Origin: Rutidosis leptorrhynchoides
Lineage: Eukaryota > Streptophyta > Magnoliopsida > Asterales > Asteraceae
DNA: 64,000 bases
NCBI RefSeq assembly: GCF_046630445.1
Contig: NC_092333.1
Span: forward strand, 719,130,001 to 719,194,000
Direction of reading: 5' to 3'
Numbering within the stretch: the first letter of the stretch is position 1; the number at the start of each line of letters is the position of its first letter. The notes under the pieces are model-generated. The model had not been told where the DNA came from. It searched no databases and worked only from the letters and a program-made list of their open reading frames with translations. Shown piece after piece: positions 24,807 to 44,916 of this stretch. A program made the position numbers and the translations under genes.

Positions 24807-26224
24807 TGATAACTCCTAAATTATATAGTTTTTTGATAACATTTTGAGGAGTTATCTTAGTATTTTTGAGTCATTTTGATGCCAAAACACACTAAAATGG
24901 GTAAAAATGGGAAAAATATATTTCTAATGATTATGTCAAAGTTATGTATTAAACAAGATCAAAAATAAAGAAAATTGCAAAGTGGCTAGATGAAGCCGCC
25001 GGCTTTGGAGCTGAAAGTACAGAATATTCCAGAATCGATGTAAAAGTGAAAGAACTTGTTGATCAAGAAAAAGGCAAGAAAGCCGCCGGCTTCCCAATAA
25101 AGCCGCCGGCCTGGTTGACACGGTTTCTCAAACTTATCGATCAAGTTTAAGTAAAAAATGGAAACAAAATCAAGATAAAATCAGAAAGATCCGATGAATC
25201 AAGTGAAGCCGCCAGTTTCAGTATGACGGTTACAAGATTTAGCTTGCGGATAAAGTTTAACTTGCACGAGGAGTCACCGACTCAAGGCAAGCCGCCGGCT
25301 TCCCACTGAAGTCGCCGGCTTGGTCACTGCCCCAGAATTCTATAAATTAAGGCCTCTGGTCTCAGTTTTCGTAAGTTCAGAAGTAGATAGTTTTTCCAGA
25401 TTTTGTTAGGTCATTTTCTAGGGGTTTTCTCTAAACCCTTAGGTTAGATTTACTTTTGTAATCAAGATTCAAGATTTAATTCAAGTCTTTTTACATCTAC
25501 CTTCTTTTCAAAGTATGATTCTATCCTTATTTTATTGTTTTATCTATTTTATTTACTGTATTCGTTTCTGTTCGTCTTTTACTATGAACTAAACGTTCAT
25601 AATGATTACGTGGACAAAAACTAAACTTCATCTGGGATTCAGATGAACCCGCCGGCTTCACTCTCAAGCCGCCGGCTTGGAGTGAAGGAAGCAGCCGGCT
25701 TCGTGCTTTATTCTGTGCAATTTCTGGTTCTTTTTCAGATCTGTATGGTTGAGTTTCTGTAATGATATTTGAATTGTTTTGAGTCTGTTTTGTTTGACTA
25801 TACTTGTTTTCCATGCTTAATGATTAAATAACTTGATTTTAGGGTTGATTAGTCCTTGATCCGATAATCTATTATTCGATTCATGCTACTTGTTTAGATC
25901 TAGTCCACCAAACTTGTTAAATTGAATTGCATGCAACTAGGTTAAAGAACTTAATAGTGATAAACTTATTTGATTTAAGTTACGCTTATATAATAGAAGT
26001 TGATATTGTTAGGCTTAATCGAAGAACCTTCGTTTGGATTTGTTTAATTAATGATTGCATGAAAACTTAGTAGTAATTGACTTTCAGCTAGTAACTTGAG
26101 TTGATCTACTTGGTGTTTAATAGCTTATATAATTTGCCAGTCTATTTGCATATTGATCCTCATCACAAGATTGATATGTATCATGTAATTGAATTGAATA
26201 TGAAGAATTAAGATGTTAGTTATG
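24807..26224 (+). repeat. 5' LTR of the Tat-like element, first part
   Basis: Matches the 3' LTR from 45976 base for base with few changes, up to the TTATG where element B was inserted; it resumes at 38509. It contains a cluster of GCCGCCGGCTT motifs between about 24990 and 25700. The TATAAATTAA at about 25341 is a likely core promoter, and the sequence around 25430 is a plausible start of the transcript. Confidence 0.9.
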
Positions 26225-30264
<4,040 letters not shown>

Positions 30265-30300
30265 GTACCTACCCGTTAAAGAAATTTCGTCCCGAAATTT
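30265..30300 (-). other. Polypurine tract region of element B
   Basis: On the minus strand AAATTTCGGGACGAAATTTC, then AACGGGTAGGTAC, ends at the LTR start, identical in kind to A and C. Confidence 0.75.
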
Positions 30301-30482
30301 GATTGGGATGGTCATGGCTGACAATAAATATGTTTTCATGATGCATACGAGTTGATAAATAGAGTTTTATCATCATTGAGTAATATGGATAAAACAATTC
30401 GATCACGCGAAGAGTATAAATGAAGCTATCACAAAAGAGCTAAATGAGAAAATAAAGTCTCGCCATATCTTTTGACGTAGAC

Positions 30483-30869
30483 ATGATTGATTTCCGGAGT
30501 TCAAGGGATTTAGGGGAAATCTTCGTAATAAGATTTGGTTCTTTGGTAGAAAGGAAAATTAAGATCTCTATAATTAAATACGGTGATCTGCCTCGATTAC
30601 TCTGTCTAATATTTTCATTATACATTGAACTTTTTCCGTTTCATCATCACTCTCATTTTCTATACTTTAATTCATATTTCCAAATCATCAGTCAATATGC
30701 TTCATCCAGTTTAATTCTGAATATATTCTTGACTTTCATATCAATCATTCTCCTTTTTCATCTATCACCGAAGGAATCTGTCTACTTCTACTATGCTCTT
30801 GGGTTTATAGTGTTTTTAGTTCTCCCGAGTCTTTATATTACTATACACATTGATATACACGGTTTGTAA
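30483..30869 (+). CDS. Antisense ORF of element B, small membrane protein
   Basis: The frame is open for 128 codons, but only the part from about 30693 is shared with the antisense ORF of C and A. The shared part reads LILNIFLTFISIILLFHL, a short polar turn with SPKESVYFYY, then LGFIVFLVLPSLYITIHI and the ending DIHGL. That gives two hydrophobic segments, fit for a two-span membrane protein. A single-base deletion just after the ATG equivalent to C's moves that ATG out of frame. The upstream codons that make the ORF long are then probably fortuitous. The ORF runs against the element's own sense and begins a few hundred bases from the polypurine tract. It is not similar to any family I know. 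Confidence 0.5.
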   Translation: MIDFRSSRDLGEIFVIRFGSLVERKIKISIIKYGDLPRLLCLIFSLYIELFPFHHHSHFLYFNSYFQIISQYASSSLILNIFLTFISIILLFHLSPKESVYFYYALGFIVFLVLPSLYITIHIDIHGL

Positions 30870-31439
30870 TTTCGCCGTTGTTGTTGGGCTTTATATTTTT
30901 CTTTATATTTCAAAGTCCCATCTTCTATCTTCTATAATCATTGTTATCCACAGTTCCTATTTGCTGTGATTTATACTCCAATTTCTATTTCGGAGCTTCA
31001 TTCTTTTGTTTTCTTTTCTTGTCATTAAGCACCGCATGTAATGGTCTAGAATTCGTAGATATGAAGTTTCGAACGAACATAACTAATGTTCTAAGAGAGA
31101 GATTGTAATAGCACGATCTTGATTGGTTAAATTACCAGAATTCAAGAGAAAAGATAGAACTATCAAGAAATTATGTTCTTGATACGTTTATATATTAGAT
31201 AGAATGTAAGAGTCGTGTAACATGACACATGATGACGGTATGGGCTGTGAATCATCATGTTTCATTAGAAACTCAGCATGACTTACTGTAATATAATCAC
31301 GTTGATCAAGTGTCATTATATTATACTAACTCATGCTTCAGTTCCCAACACTACTTCAAAAACATTCATATTTTAAATTTGCATCTTTCAGAATTTAGAA
31401 ACTAAAACAGTTTCCTTTCTGATGTAACACTGACATCGC

Positions 31440-32350
31440 GAAAAGATAAATTATTTCAGATCAGAATAGTTATAAAAATATCTTCAGAAATATCGAGGAT
31501 ATTTATAATGAAAGATACGATGATATTTTTGAATTTCTAATATCGATGGATGATGATGAAGATTGTCCGTAAAAGTGTAGAGTCTGGAGCAAGGTATTCG
31601 TTAATAACCTCAGCAGATACTAGATCATTTGGATTCTTTGAAGGCAGGTTTAGTCTTTGTGATTTGTCCATAGCCTCCTTCATGGTTTGTTCAATTCGTT
31701 TTTCAGTATCAAAACTTTTGAGCTTTTTCAGTATGTCGCTCTTTATTATCAAACTTTTGACTGTTTAAACAGTCTCCAGTTTTCGCTGCTTCATCAGCTT
31801 TTTCAGAACTCAGAGATCTGATTCGTAAGCTAGAGTGCTTTTCAGGAATTCAGAGATTCCGAATTGAAGTTCATCAGTCCAGAAGATATACATTATATAT
31901 AGATATATAACTGTTGACGTAGGAACGCTGCGAAATTCGAGAATTAATGGTTAATGCTTCCCGGTATTTGGTATAACAACTATCGTTACAAGAGGTCGAT
32001 GGGTACATGATAGGGTTTCAATGAACGAATATAATAGTTTTTCCGGAGAGACTCAAGCCAATAAGTAATGAAGTTGCTGATAAGTTTACTGCTAATATGG
32101 TGGAATATAAACGGTTTCCAGGTAACGATGACGAAAAGCAACTTATATATCAAGGTTATAATAGAGTTTATTCGAATGAAAAGCTGAAATTGATTTGCTA
32201 AAGCTCTGACAAATTTGGCTACTTTGGAAAGGGATTGCAAAGTTATTTTCGGTAATAACAACGCCAAAGGAGCTAGTACGGATACATGTTAAACGTTTAC
32301 TCAAGTTTTGAGTGTTTTTCAGGTGTATAACTATATGCATCAATCTTTTC
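31440..32350 (-). pseudogene. Decayed second coding-like block of element B
   Basis: Broken minus-strand frames match those of A (17000-18340) and C. One open piece (31537-31752) reads KSDILKKLKSFDTEKRIEQ, then KSQRLNLPSKNPNDL and NEYLAPDSTLL. A piece further upstream has NLSKRLT and VVITENNFAIPF. The first piece is rich in lysine and glutamate and coil-like. The protein is unrecognised, and stops and shifts separate the pieces. Confidence 0.45.
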
Positions 32351-33471
32351 TTCCGTAGATGAAGTGCGATTGGTTCATCCTCTGGATTGAGGTGTTTTCA
32401 AGATTCGTGGAAGACTTGAACGCAGATTGGAATTGTCAAGATACAAATGAGGTTTAAGATGAAATCAAGTGGCAAACTTGAAGAATTGTTTAGTTTCATA
32501 TGTTATAATCAATATTTTAATTCATTTTAATTGTCCAATGTTGGCAGTCCACAGTTAGCAGTTCACAATTAGTAATTCAATAATTCATATATAGTTTAAT
32601 ATATAATATTCGAATTAATTAATACGTATCGTGACCCACTGTATACATGTCTCAGACTCGATCACAACTCAAAGTATATATATTATTATAGAATCAACCT
32701 CAACCCTGTTTAGCGAACTCGAGCATTACAGCATATAGAGTGTCTATGGTTATTCCAAATAATATATATAGATGACGTCAATATGATATGTCAAAACATT
32801 GTATATGTGTCCCGATCTATACGACGATATTTAAAATGCGTAAAATAAATAACAGAAATTAAACGATGATAAATAAAATTGCGAGAATTAAAATTGCGAT
32901 AAATAAATTGCGATAAATAAATGTAATAAGGAATTAACAGTTAGCTAGGATTTTGTTAGCGTGGATTCTTAATAAAATTTCTCATAGTCAATTTGTTTGT
33001 TTCTAACAAATTTTATTTTGTCCAATGTTTTCTTCATTATGCCACTTGTTGGATTCTGATAGGTCAAAATTCAAATATGAAATTAAATGAAAATGGTTAT
33101 TCTGTGGTGAATGGATTCGTATATCTGTGGATGTAAGTAGGATAGTAATTGACTGTTGAATCAGATTCAAAGAATGTACATTGTAACTTATTAATGTGAA
33201 ATCTAAATATTCCTCGGGTATTACCTACCCGTTAAAATATTTTCACTATTAACAGTTTGTACGAAAGAATTTTTTAATTACAATCTTTATGAAAATATAC
33301 TTACATATATATTCTCTTCAGATGTAATCATGGATTTAATGAGTTAATATAATATTAATCTCATTTGATTTACCATTAGAACTAGAATACATAATCTCTA
33401 AAACATTAGAGATTACATAATCGACATGAAGAACGAAGATAATTGATGTAGAATGATACGTAGAATGATGA

Positions 33472-34015
33472 TTATACTCGAGGTACAGAATGAGATGTTG
33501 AGGCATGGATTGTTGATGGTACTGGTGCTGTCACTGATGGTATTGTTGGTGTCGGTGATGTTGCTGAGGCTGGTAAATTTTGCACCATATTCTCCAAATT
33601 GATTACTAGAGTGCGAAGTTCGTTGACTTGTTCTATTATTCCGGGATGATTGTCGGTCGGAATGAGTGAATGAATAAGGTTTAGAATTTTAGATAGAATA
33701 TAATCATGGCGAGGTATTCGGGAAATGAGGGTGAAAATGGTGTTTCGGACTGGTTTGCCGGTAAGTGCTTCGGGTTCTCCGTCAAGAAGTGAATTCGGTT
33801 GGTGGAAAGGATTGCCTTCTTCGCTTCTCCATAGGTTAAGTCGTCTACGAACCCATTCCCAATTCATCCAGAATTGACGATGACTAGTTTGGTTGATCCA
33901 TTTCATTTACACTGCTTTCGGAGCTTAGGTGAATATCCATGTCGGAATAGCTGTCGGAATAACTATCGGAATAGTTATCGGAATCTGAGGGACTCGAACT
34001 GGTTGAGAGATTCAT
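33472..34015 (-). pseudogene. Sense ORF1 of element B, one frameshift
   Basis: From the ATG at 34015 a Ser/Asp/Tyr-rich start (SSSPSDSD, repeated DSYS) runs into SSESSVNEMDQPN and a stop. One base out of frame the protein goes on as QFWMNWEWVRRRLNLWRSEE, EPEALTGKPVRNTIF, ISRIPRHDYILSKILNLI and NHPGIIEQVNELRTLVINLE, with a Pro/Thr/Ser-rich tail. About 180 residues match C and A. It sits just after the primer site, where gag would be, but has no zinc knuckle and I do not recognise a gag domain. Confidence 0.65.
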
Positions 34016-34386
34016 CTCGTACGATCAGATGAAGGATTTTCGATAAGAAATAGATTATAGGATGTAGATTAGTACCCTGCAATACATAATTTACATATGC
34101 ATATATAATACTAAAATTCCATAAGTTACGGAGGAATCTACGGAAGCTGTCAGGCAAAGGTAACAATAACAGATATGCTAAGATATGAATTTATCTATAC
34201 ACTGTCTATGCAATAGAGGCAGCAAGACGTGTCTAGACTTTAAGGATGATAAGCAAATAATTTTCGACACTAAATGATAAGCAAAGCTTTTGACATGCAG
34301 ACACGGTCGAAATCCAGACCCACTAATGCATCTAAACAACTATCAGTTAGACACACTAATGCAAGACCTGGTTCGCTAAGACCACC

Positions 34387-34398
34387 GCTCTGATACCA
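34387..34398 (-). other. Primer binding site of element B
   Basis: TGGTATCAGAGC on the minus strand, two bases from the LTR end; initiator methionine tRNA type. Confidence 0.9.
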
Positions 34399-34400
34399 AC

Positions 34401-38503
<4,103 letters not shown>

Positions 38504-38508
38504 TTATG

Positions 38509-39015
38509 CACATCACATATCTAGCATATGCTTTAAGTCCTACTTATTGATTGATATGCAACACTTAGTTTAACCTATTAAGGGATAATAATTGGTATAT
38601 GATTATTATTCTACTTTGTGTTAATATAAGTCATGAAACTTATCTAATATGATTCCCGTATGAATTAATTGTCCATGTAATCACTTGTATCTTCACTTGT
38701 ATCTTTACTTGTATTGTATTTTATTTAAAATCTTGAATTCCTTATTTTACTTTGTTTATCTTTAAAAGCAAACTCTTTCCTAAGAGATAAATCTATCCCA
38801 TAAAAGACATAAAAACATATCTTAAATTCTTTAATAAGAATTAAATAATAAAACAACTCTTATCCATACCTAGCACTTCCCTTGGGACGATAACCTAATA
38901 TACTACCTCTGATCGGGTTTTGTTGCTCGTTAGAGTGTAAAAAGTGTAATAATAAAGGTTATATAAATTTAAAAGTTTGAAAGTCAAATTAAGCAATACA
39001 CACTTTTGCACATCA
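38509..39015 (+). repeat. 5' LTR of the Tat-like element, second part
   Basis: Continues the LTR after element B and ends CACTTTTGCACATCA, identical to the end of the 3' LTR. Both parts together are about 1925 bp against 1906 bp for the 3' LTR. Confidence 0.9.
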
Positions 39016-39021
39016 ACTTTT

Positions 39022-39039
39022 TGGCGCCGCTGCCGGGGA
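39022..39039 (+). other. Primer binding site of the Tat-like element
   Basis: TGGCGCCGCTGCCGGGGA, six bases after the LTR end. This matches, with one possible difference, the 3' end of plant tRNA-Asp, the usual primer of Athila/Tat elements. Confidence 0.8.
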
Positions 39040-39420
39040 AGTGTAGCGCGGTAAATATGGAAGTTCGATATACTTTGGTTATTGATATTTCTTGAAAATG
39101 GGTGATGACTGTCTTCCTTTAGGGGAGGGTTGCTGGGGTTCCGATTTAAAGGCTCCTACCCAAACCTAGACGCTGACGGGTCACTTAAGTATTGAAAGAT
39201 TCAATAGGCCATGTATGTTTGATTATTCGTTGTTATGCGATAAAAGTTGTTATTTAATTTTTACATTATTAATTATGTTATTGATATTTATTATATTTAT
39301 TTATTTAAAATTTAATAATATATTTAGATATTTCTTAAATATTAATATAAACATAAAACTTAAATATATATATCCTTTAAGGCTTAAAAGATTTTCTCCT
39401 AAAATATTTCTTTTCATGAT

Positions 39421-41504
39421 TTTAGATCACATGATTACTCGGTCCAAGAAACCAGTCTTACAAAGAACGTTGTCAAATCCTGATATATTATTTAAACTTT
39501 CTAAGGATTCAAAAATTGTTAAGAAATTAGATTTCCAAAAGGGAACTACTTCTAATGATGATTCATTATCTAGCCCCCCCGTCTAGTCCTAATTCTAATT
39601 TGAGATCTATTTTTGGTTCAGAAATTAAAATGACTGATTCAATGGAAGCGTTAATGAAAGCTGGTCGGGAAGGATTAGGTCATGCTATTACTCAGCCCGA
39701 ATAAAAGAAAATTTTGATATTAAGGGTCCTATTTTTCATTTACTTAAAGATAATCAATTTAGGAGTACGGAGAAGGAAGATGCTAATGCCCACATTCGGA
39801 ATTTTAAAGATATTTGTAATCTGTTTAACATTAATAATGTGGAAAGTAATATTGTTTATCTTCGTCTCTTCCCATAGTCACTAAAAGATGAAGCTAGGGA
39901 ATGGTTGAACTCGTTACCTGAAGGAGATATTACTAGTTGGGATATGATGGTTGAAAAGTTTCTCACTCAATTCTTTCCTGCGTCTAAAACTGTCACCCTT
40001 CAAACTGAAATTGCTAATTTTCGTCAGAAAACTAATGAGTCTCTTTATTCTGCTTGGGTTAGATTTGGTCAAATGCTTAGAGGTTGTCCACAACATAGTT
40101 TGGATAAATTTAAAAAGGTAACTACTTTCTATAAGGGTTGTGATTTTGCTATGAGAAGAGAGATTGATACATCTGCTGGAGGGAACATTATGAGTAAAAC
40201 TGCCAAAGAAGCTGAAACCTTGATTAATAAGTTGGTTGCGCATTCCCATGATTGGCACCAAGACTTAGATATTTCTCGTTCGGTGAAATCTGTTAGTTTT
40301 GATTCTGAAGATATGGTTAAGGCTATGAATGTGCAATTGGGTAATTTAGGAAGGCAAATTGAAAAGCTTACTAAGGAGATGCATATGATTAAGGTAGGTT
40401 GTGAAAAATGCCAAGGTCCTCATGCTACTAAGGATTGTGTTGCTAGTCTTACTATGGAGCAAGTTGAGAATGTTTCGTATGTGAATCAATTCCAAGGAAA
40501 CTCAAACTACCGTAATAATTATAATGCACCTTATCCTACTAATAATAAAAACCCACCTGGTATCTTTCCTGTTAGAGCACCTTTCATTCCAAATTCTTCT
40601 AATGATAGGAAGTCTAATCTTGAAGAAAGCATCCTCACTTTCATCAAAAATCAAAATGAAGCTAATGAAAACATAAAAGCTCAATTTTCCCAAGTACAAA
40701 ATAATCATCAAGCGTCCATTCAAAACTTAGAGCGTAATGTTACTAAGTTATTCAAACTTGTCGAGGGTAAAATTCCTGTTGAATCTGAAGTTTCTAAGGA
40801 AGTTCGTTTTGAAAAGGTGAATGTTATTAGAGAAGTGGATAGGGTTGATGTTCATAGACTTGGTTTGAGGTACTTATGGGAGTTTGAAATGGGAGAAGAA
40901 AAGTATGATCAAGAAATAAAGAAGTTGACTGCTACTGAAGAAGATAAGTCAAAAGATGCTAAGGTTCGAGGTCTTGATCGTGATGAGGTAATTTTCATAC
41001 ATGAGTTGTTTGATGAGAAGGAAGAAGAAGTTAATGAAGAGGTGGATGAAAATAATGAAGTTAATAGTGAAAAATCTGAAAAATCGGAATGTGAAGATAA
41101 AGATGATTGGTTAGTTGATACTATGAAACAATTGGAAGAAAGGAGAAAAGAAGGTTTCCGCCCTCTTTATTTCTTCACGATTGATCCGGTAGATCCATAT
41201 ACGTCACCTGAAGTTCCTGTTGCTATGTGCACTGATCCGGGAGAATTTCAAATCCCTTGTTTAATTCGTGGTCCAATTCCAGTTATGGGATTAGCTGATA
41301 CTGGTTCTAGCATTAATGTTATGCCGTTTTTCGCTTATAATCGTTTAGGATTGCCATCGTTGGAACCAATAAGAGAAAATGTGCGTTTTGCTGATAGTCG
41401 TTTACATGAACCGTTGGGGATTGTTAGGCAAGTTGAAGTCATTGTTGGTTATACTTTCTATAAAATTGATTTTGTTGTTATGGACATGAAAGAAGGTCCA
41501 ATAA
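39421..41504 (+). pseudogene. Gag and protease N-part of the Tat-like element
   Basis: Gag packages the element RNA and the protease would cut the polyprotein. The gag domain shows HLLKDNQF, AHIRNFKDICNLFNI, EAREWLNSLPEGDITSWD, FLTQFFPASKT, ESLYSAWVRF and CPQHSLDKF, the usual plant gag order. A zinc knuckle variant, CEKCQGPHATKDC, lies near 40400-40438. A long Lys/Glu-rich spacer follows. Then comes the aspartic protease site ADTGSSINVMP near 41297-41325. Breaks: a shift in the C-run near 39575-39582, a stop near 39700, and a TAG near 39876. From 39905 the frame is open for 534 codons. The protease is interrupted at 41505 by a solo LTR. Confidence 0.85.
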
Positions 41505-44500
41505 TGTAACGACCCTGGATTTTCCAACGTTTATTTATTAATAATTATTATTATTAATACTTGTGATTTAACGAATGTATGTTATTACATTTACTTGTTA
41601 CCATGATTGATCATACTTGACTTTAAATGCCCGAAATGTCTTTGTGACACACGTACATTATACGAATAATATTTTCAGATATTATTTACATTCATGGTTA
41701 AGTTTTATTAATCGTTTTAATTAACTAAAGTTACTAGTTAATTACTTGGGCTTTTGTTGGATTATTTGCTAACTACTTGAACTTGGGCTTTTGCTAATGT
41801 TAGTGGACTTAGAAGCCCAACCTACATCTACATGGACTAGTTAGCCCATTTTATTTATGTAAGTATACATTTAGATGGAACTAGATAGATTATGTAGCAT
41901 GGAATCTAGTTACTTGCCAATTACACCATGTTCTCATGCACACACCTTGTAACCACCTTTTAAGTTAATTACATGAAAGAACTAATAGACTTTTCCCTCC
42001 CTCTTGATTCCATTTTGGCCGTCGGCCTAGTTAGTGTGCAAGGATGGTTTTTGTTTCAAATTTTTGATTACATATTCATTTGCATCCTTATTTTTCACAC
42101 ACACAATTCACTTGCACTTTTCTCTCATTTTTCCTCTCAACTTTTCTCTCTAAGTGTGAGTTTCTTTCAAGACTTCTTCTTCCTTTTCTCTTGTCCAAAA
42201 ACCGATTACATACATATACATCATCATCATTCTTTGCTTGTTAATACTTGTTCTTGTTTGTTACTTAATTATTTATAGTTGTTAGTTGTTGTTATTTACT
42301 TACATGTTATCAAGGATCAAACTTACTAGTTTGTTCTTCTTTTATCTTGTATTTACAAGAACACTCAAGAACATAAACTTACTAGTTTATGTTCTACCTT
42401 TAAAGTTTTAAAGATTGTAAGTTCATGGTTATAAAAATCATACTTGTGAATCATGTTTGTAAACTTAAAAGTTTACTTTCTTAAAGATCAAGACTTAGGC
42501 TTGAATCTTTAAAGTATGAAACCCATGAACTTATTACTTGTTTACTTAGTTTATTTCTTTATATTATGTACTTTAATTTCATGTTTGTTGGTTTAAATGG
42601 TCAAGTATTACAAGTTAGTCTTGATCTCATACTTTCTTGAACTAAAATTAACTTTAAAAGTTCAAGAACATGTAATTAAGCTTTCTTTAATTATAACTTG
42701 GTACACTTATGTTAGATCTAGACTTTTGGGTCTAGGATCTTCAAGATCTAACTAAGAACTATGTTCTACAACTTAAGATCTTGATTTTATAAGTTTATTT
42801 TCAAGTTGTAACTTAATATTAGTTTTAAAGTTCATGTATGTGTTAGATCTAAGACCTTGATGTAACTTTGGTTCATCAAACTTCATACAACTCTTAAGTG
42901 AGTTGTTCTACATGTCTTAGACCTACACATGTGTCATAATAGTCAAAACTTGGTTAATATTACTTTTATATTTCATGTATGTGTTAAATCTAAAACTTTG
43001 ATGTAACTTTGGTTCATCAAAACACTTACAACACTTAAATGAGTTGTGCTACATGTCTTGGACTTACACAAGTGTTATGATGGTGAAAACTTGGTTAAGA
43101 TGATGCAAACACATCAACGAGTTGTACACTTGAAGCTATATGCATCAAGGATGAGAACCGTGATAAGCATCGAGTACCAAGAACCACCGGAACCTACTGT
43201 TTTACTGTTTATGGGTCTGACCCGTACAACCTCGGCTACTGTAAACATGATTTTCAGATATCTCTGTTCGAGTAGATAAATTTTCATTTAGGACTCGTCT
43301 TAATCCGAGTTACGGTTTAGGATTTATGGCCCTCCGATCGTCACTATGTCTTTTAACGTTGTGCTGAAAATTCTGACCTACTCGCACTTAGACCGTCGCC
43401 ACGGTCAAACAAAGACGATTTTGCTTCTGGGATTTTTACCACAACTAAAGGACTCATATATGGAGCCATGACCACTGGTCTCACCTTATTTCCGTAGGTA
43501 TAGGGGCCGTGGTGACTGACCGAACTCAGCCTTTGTTTTAAACTCTTTTCATGAACGAAACTTACTTTACACCTTTTGTTTGATGATGAATGATGATGAC
43601 CCTTAAGACCTTATTTACATACATTTAAACCTATTGGGATGATTTACTGACTTAGTACTATTTGACTTAGGTTGAGGACTTTCCGGACCTACACACTTGC
43701 TTATTTCCCGAGTCATACTTTACCGCTACTTTATCATTGTGAGTTATAGCATCCCTTTTTACTTTAACTATTTTGGGAACTGAGAATACATGCGCATTTT
43801 ACGTTTTACATACTAAGCACGAGTACTTAAACTTTATATATGTGTGGGTTATACAATGGCATAAACATTCCCTTTAGCTAGGTAACGTTTAGTCATTGGT
43901 TTTTGAACCGGTGAACGCGAATCTTAGATATGGATCCATAGGGTTTGACATCCCCACTCGGGCTAGTCGCGCTAGCATTTAACGAGTATTTAATACTTCG
44001 TAATCATACGCACTTGCCAAGTGTACTTTCAGGGGATATAAACGTTAAGTTAGTTACCAAGTGCCCACGGTTAAGCATATACTTTAACATACTGTTTTGA
44101 AACGCTCTTTGTAGCACCGAAATCTCGTGGCCTACCTTACATACTGTTATACTTAAACTATAGCTCACCAACCTTTGTGTTGACGTTTTTAAGCATGTTT
44201 TTCTCAGGTGCTTAAGGTAGCTTCCGCTGTGTACTAGTCTTGCTGTAGACACCCGCTACTCTAGATTTATCACCGCATGAACTGTTTATCTTGCATTCAT
44301 AACTTTAATACTTTTGAACTACGATTTGTAACGACCTAAGGGTCACGCACTATTATATTTGCTTCTGTTCATTGAAGCATACTTTGGTTGTAAAACATTT
44401 GGCGTTGGTTATGACGTCAGCTTTTATCATGAATGCAAACTTGTTTTGAAAACGCATATAGTATTTGACCTTGTAATGATCCTGTTGTTGATGATTCGTA

Positions 44501-44527
44501 CACGATGGTTTTGTACGGGACATCACA
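41505..44527 (+). mobile_element. Solo LTR (3023 bp) inside the protease
   Basis: Starts TGTAACGACCC and ends GACATCACA. A perfect 5-bp duplication AATAA (41500-41504 and 44528-44532) shows a true insertion. No interior or second LTR is present, as expected after recombination between the two LTRs of a full element. It belongs to the same broad LTR family as A to E: the TGAGAATACATGCGC block (about 43780) and the hairpin block (44163-44230) are both there. Its short ORFs show no sign of selection. Confidence 0.9.
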
Positions 44528-44532
44528 AATAA

Positions 44533-44636
44533 CTCCTTTAATTCTAGGATCTCCGTTTCTAACTACCGCTCGTGCTACCATTAACTATGCTGATAATTCG
44601 TTAACTATTCATTATGGTGCAATATTTTAATCTATT
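44533..44636 (+). pseudogene. Protease C-part of the Tat-like element
   Basis: Directly after the solo LTR the protease frame resumes with TPLILGSPFL and TTARATINYADNSLTIHYG. This is the normal second half of a plant retrotransposon protease fold (the 'LILG.PFL..A.A.ID' motif). Removing the solo LTR and one duplication copy puts both parts in one frame. No RT follows. Confidence 0.8.
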
Positions 44637-44688
44637 CTGTTAGTTCCAAGATCCAAAGTTCCTCACTCTAATGTGAAAATGGTTAAAG

Positions 44689-44916
44689 TTGATAAAAGAT
44701 GATGATGACTTTATCGTGGATAGAATTGTAACTGAATTTATAAAAGAGCAATATAAGCTTAGCACCGAAGTGAGAAAACATACCCATGAGTTGAGTGTTT
44801 CATTTGAAATGTCTTTTCGTAGGGGTCTTGACATCACATTGAATTTCTTGCAACAAATTAAAGCGTTAAATGAGTATGAAAAGAGTAAGTGTGAAGAGAA
44901 TAAGCCTAAGGAGTAA
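44689..44916 (+). CDS. Unrecognised 75-codon ORF after the protease
   Basis: It begins MIKDDDDFIVDRIVTEF, continues with a helix-prone charged stretch (KLSTEVRKHTHELSVSFEMS) and ends KCEENKPKE. Acidic and lysine-rich composition fits the end of the gag-protease polyprotein region and not RT. It may be the C-terminal tail of the same protein after a break. No family is recognised; the start codon is a guess. Confidence 0.35.
   Translation: MIKDDDDFIVDRIVTEFIKEQYKLSTEVRKHTHELSVSFEMSFRRGLDITLNFLQQIKALNEYEKSKCEENKPKE

Noticed and set aside
25527-25814. 95-codon minus-strand ORF, repeated at 46689-46976
   Set aside because: Both copies lie in the sister LTRs of the Tat-like element, so its conservation only reflects the recent insertion.
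41973-42278. 101-codon ORF with hydrophobic N-terminus in the solo LTR
   Set aside because: Lies in the C/T-rich leader of the LTR; no homologous frame in the other LTRs of the window.
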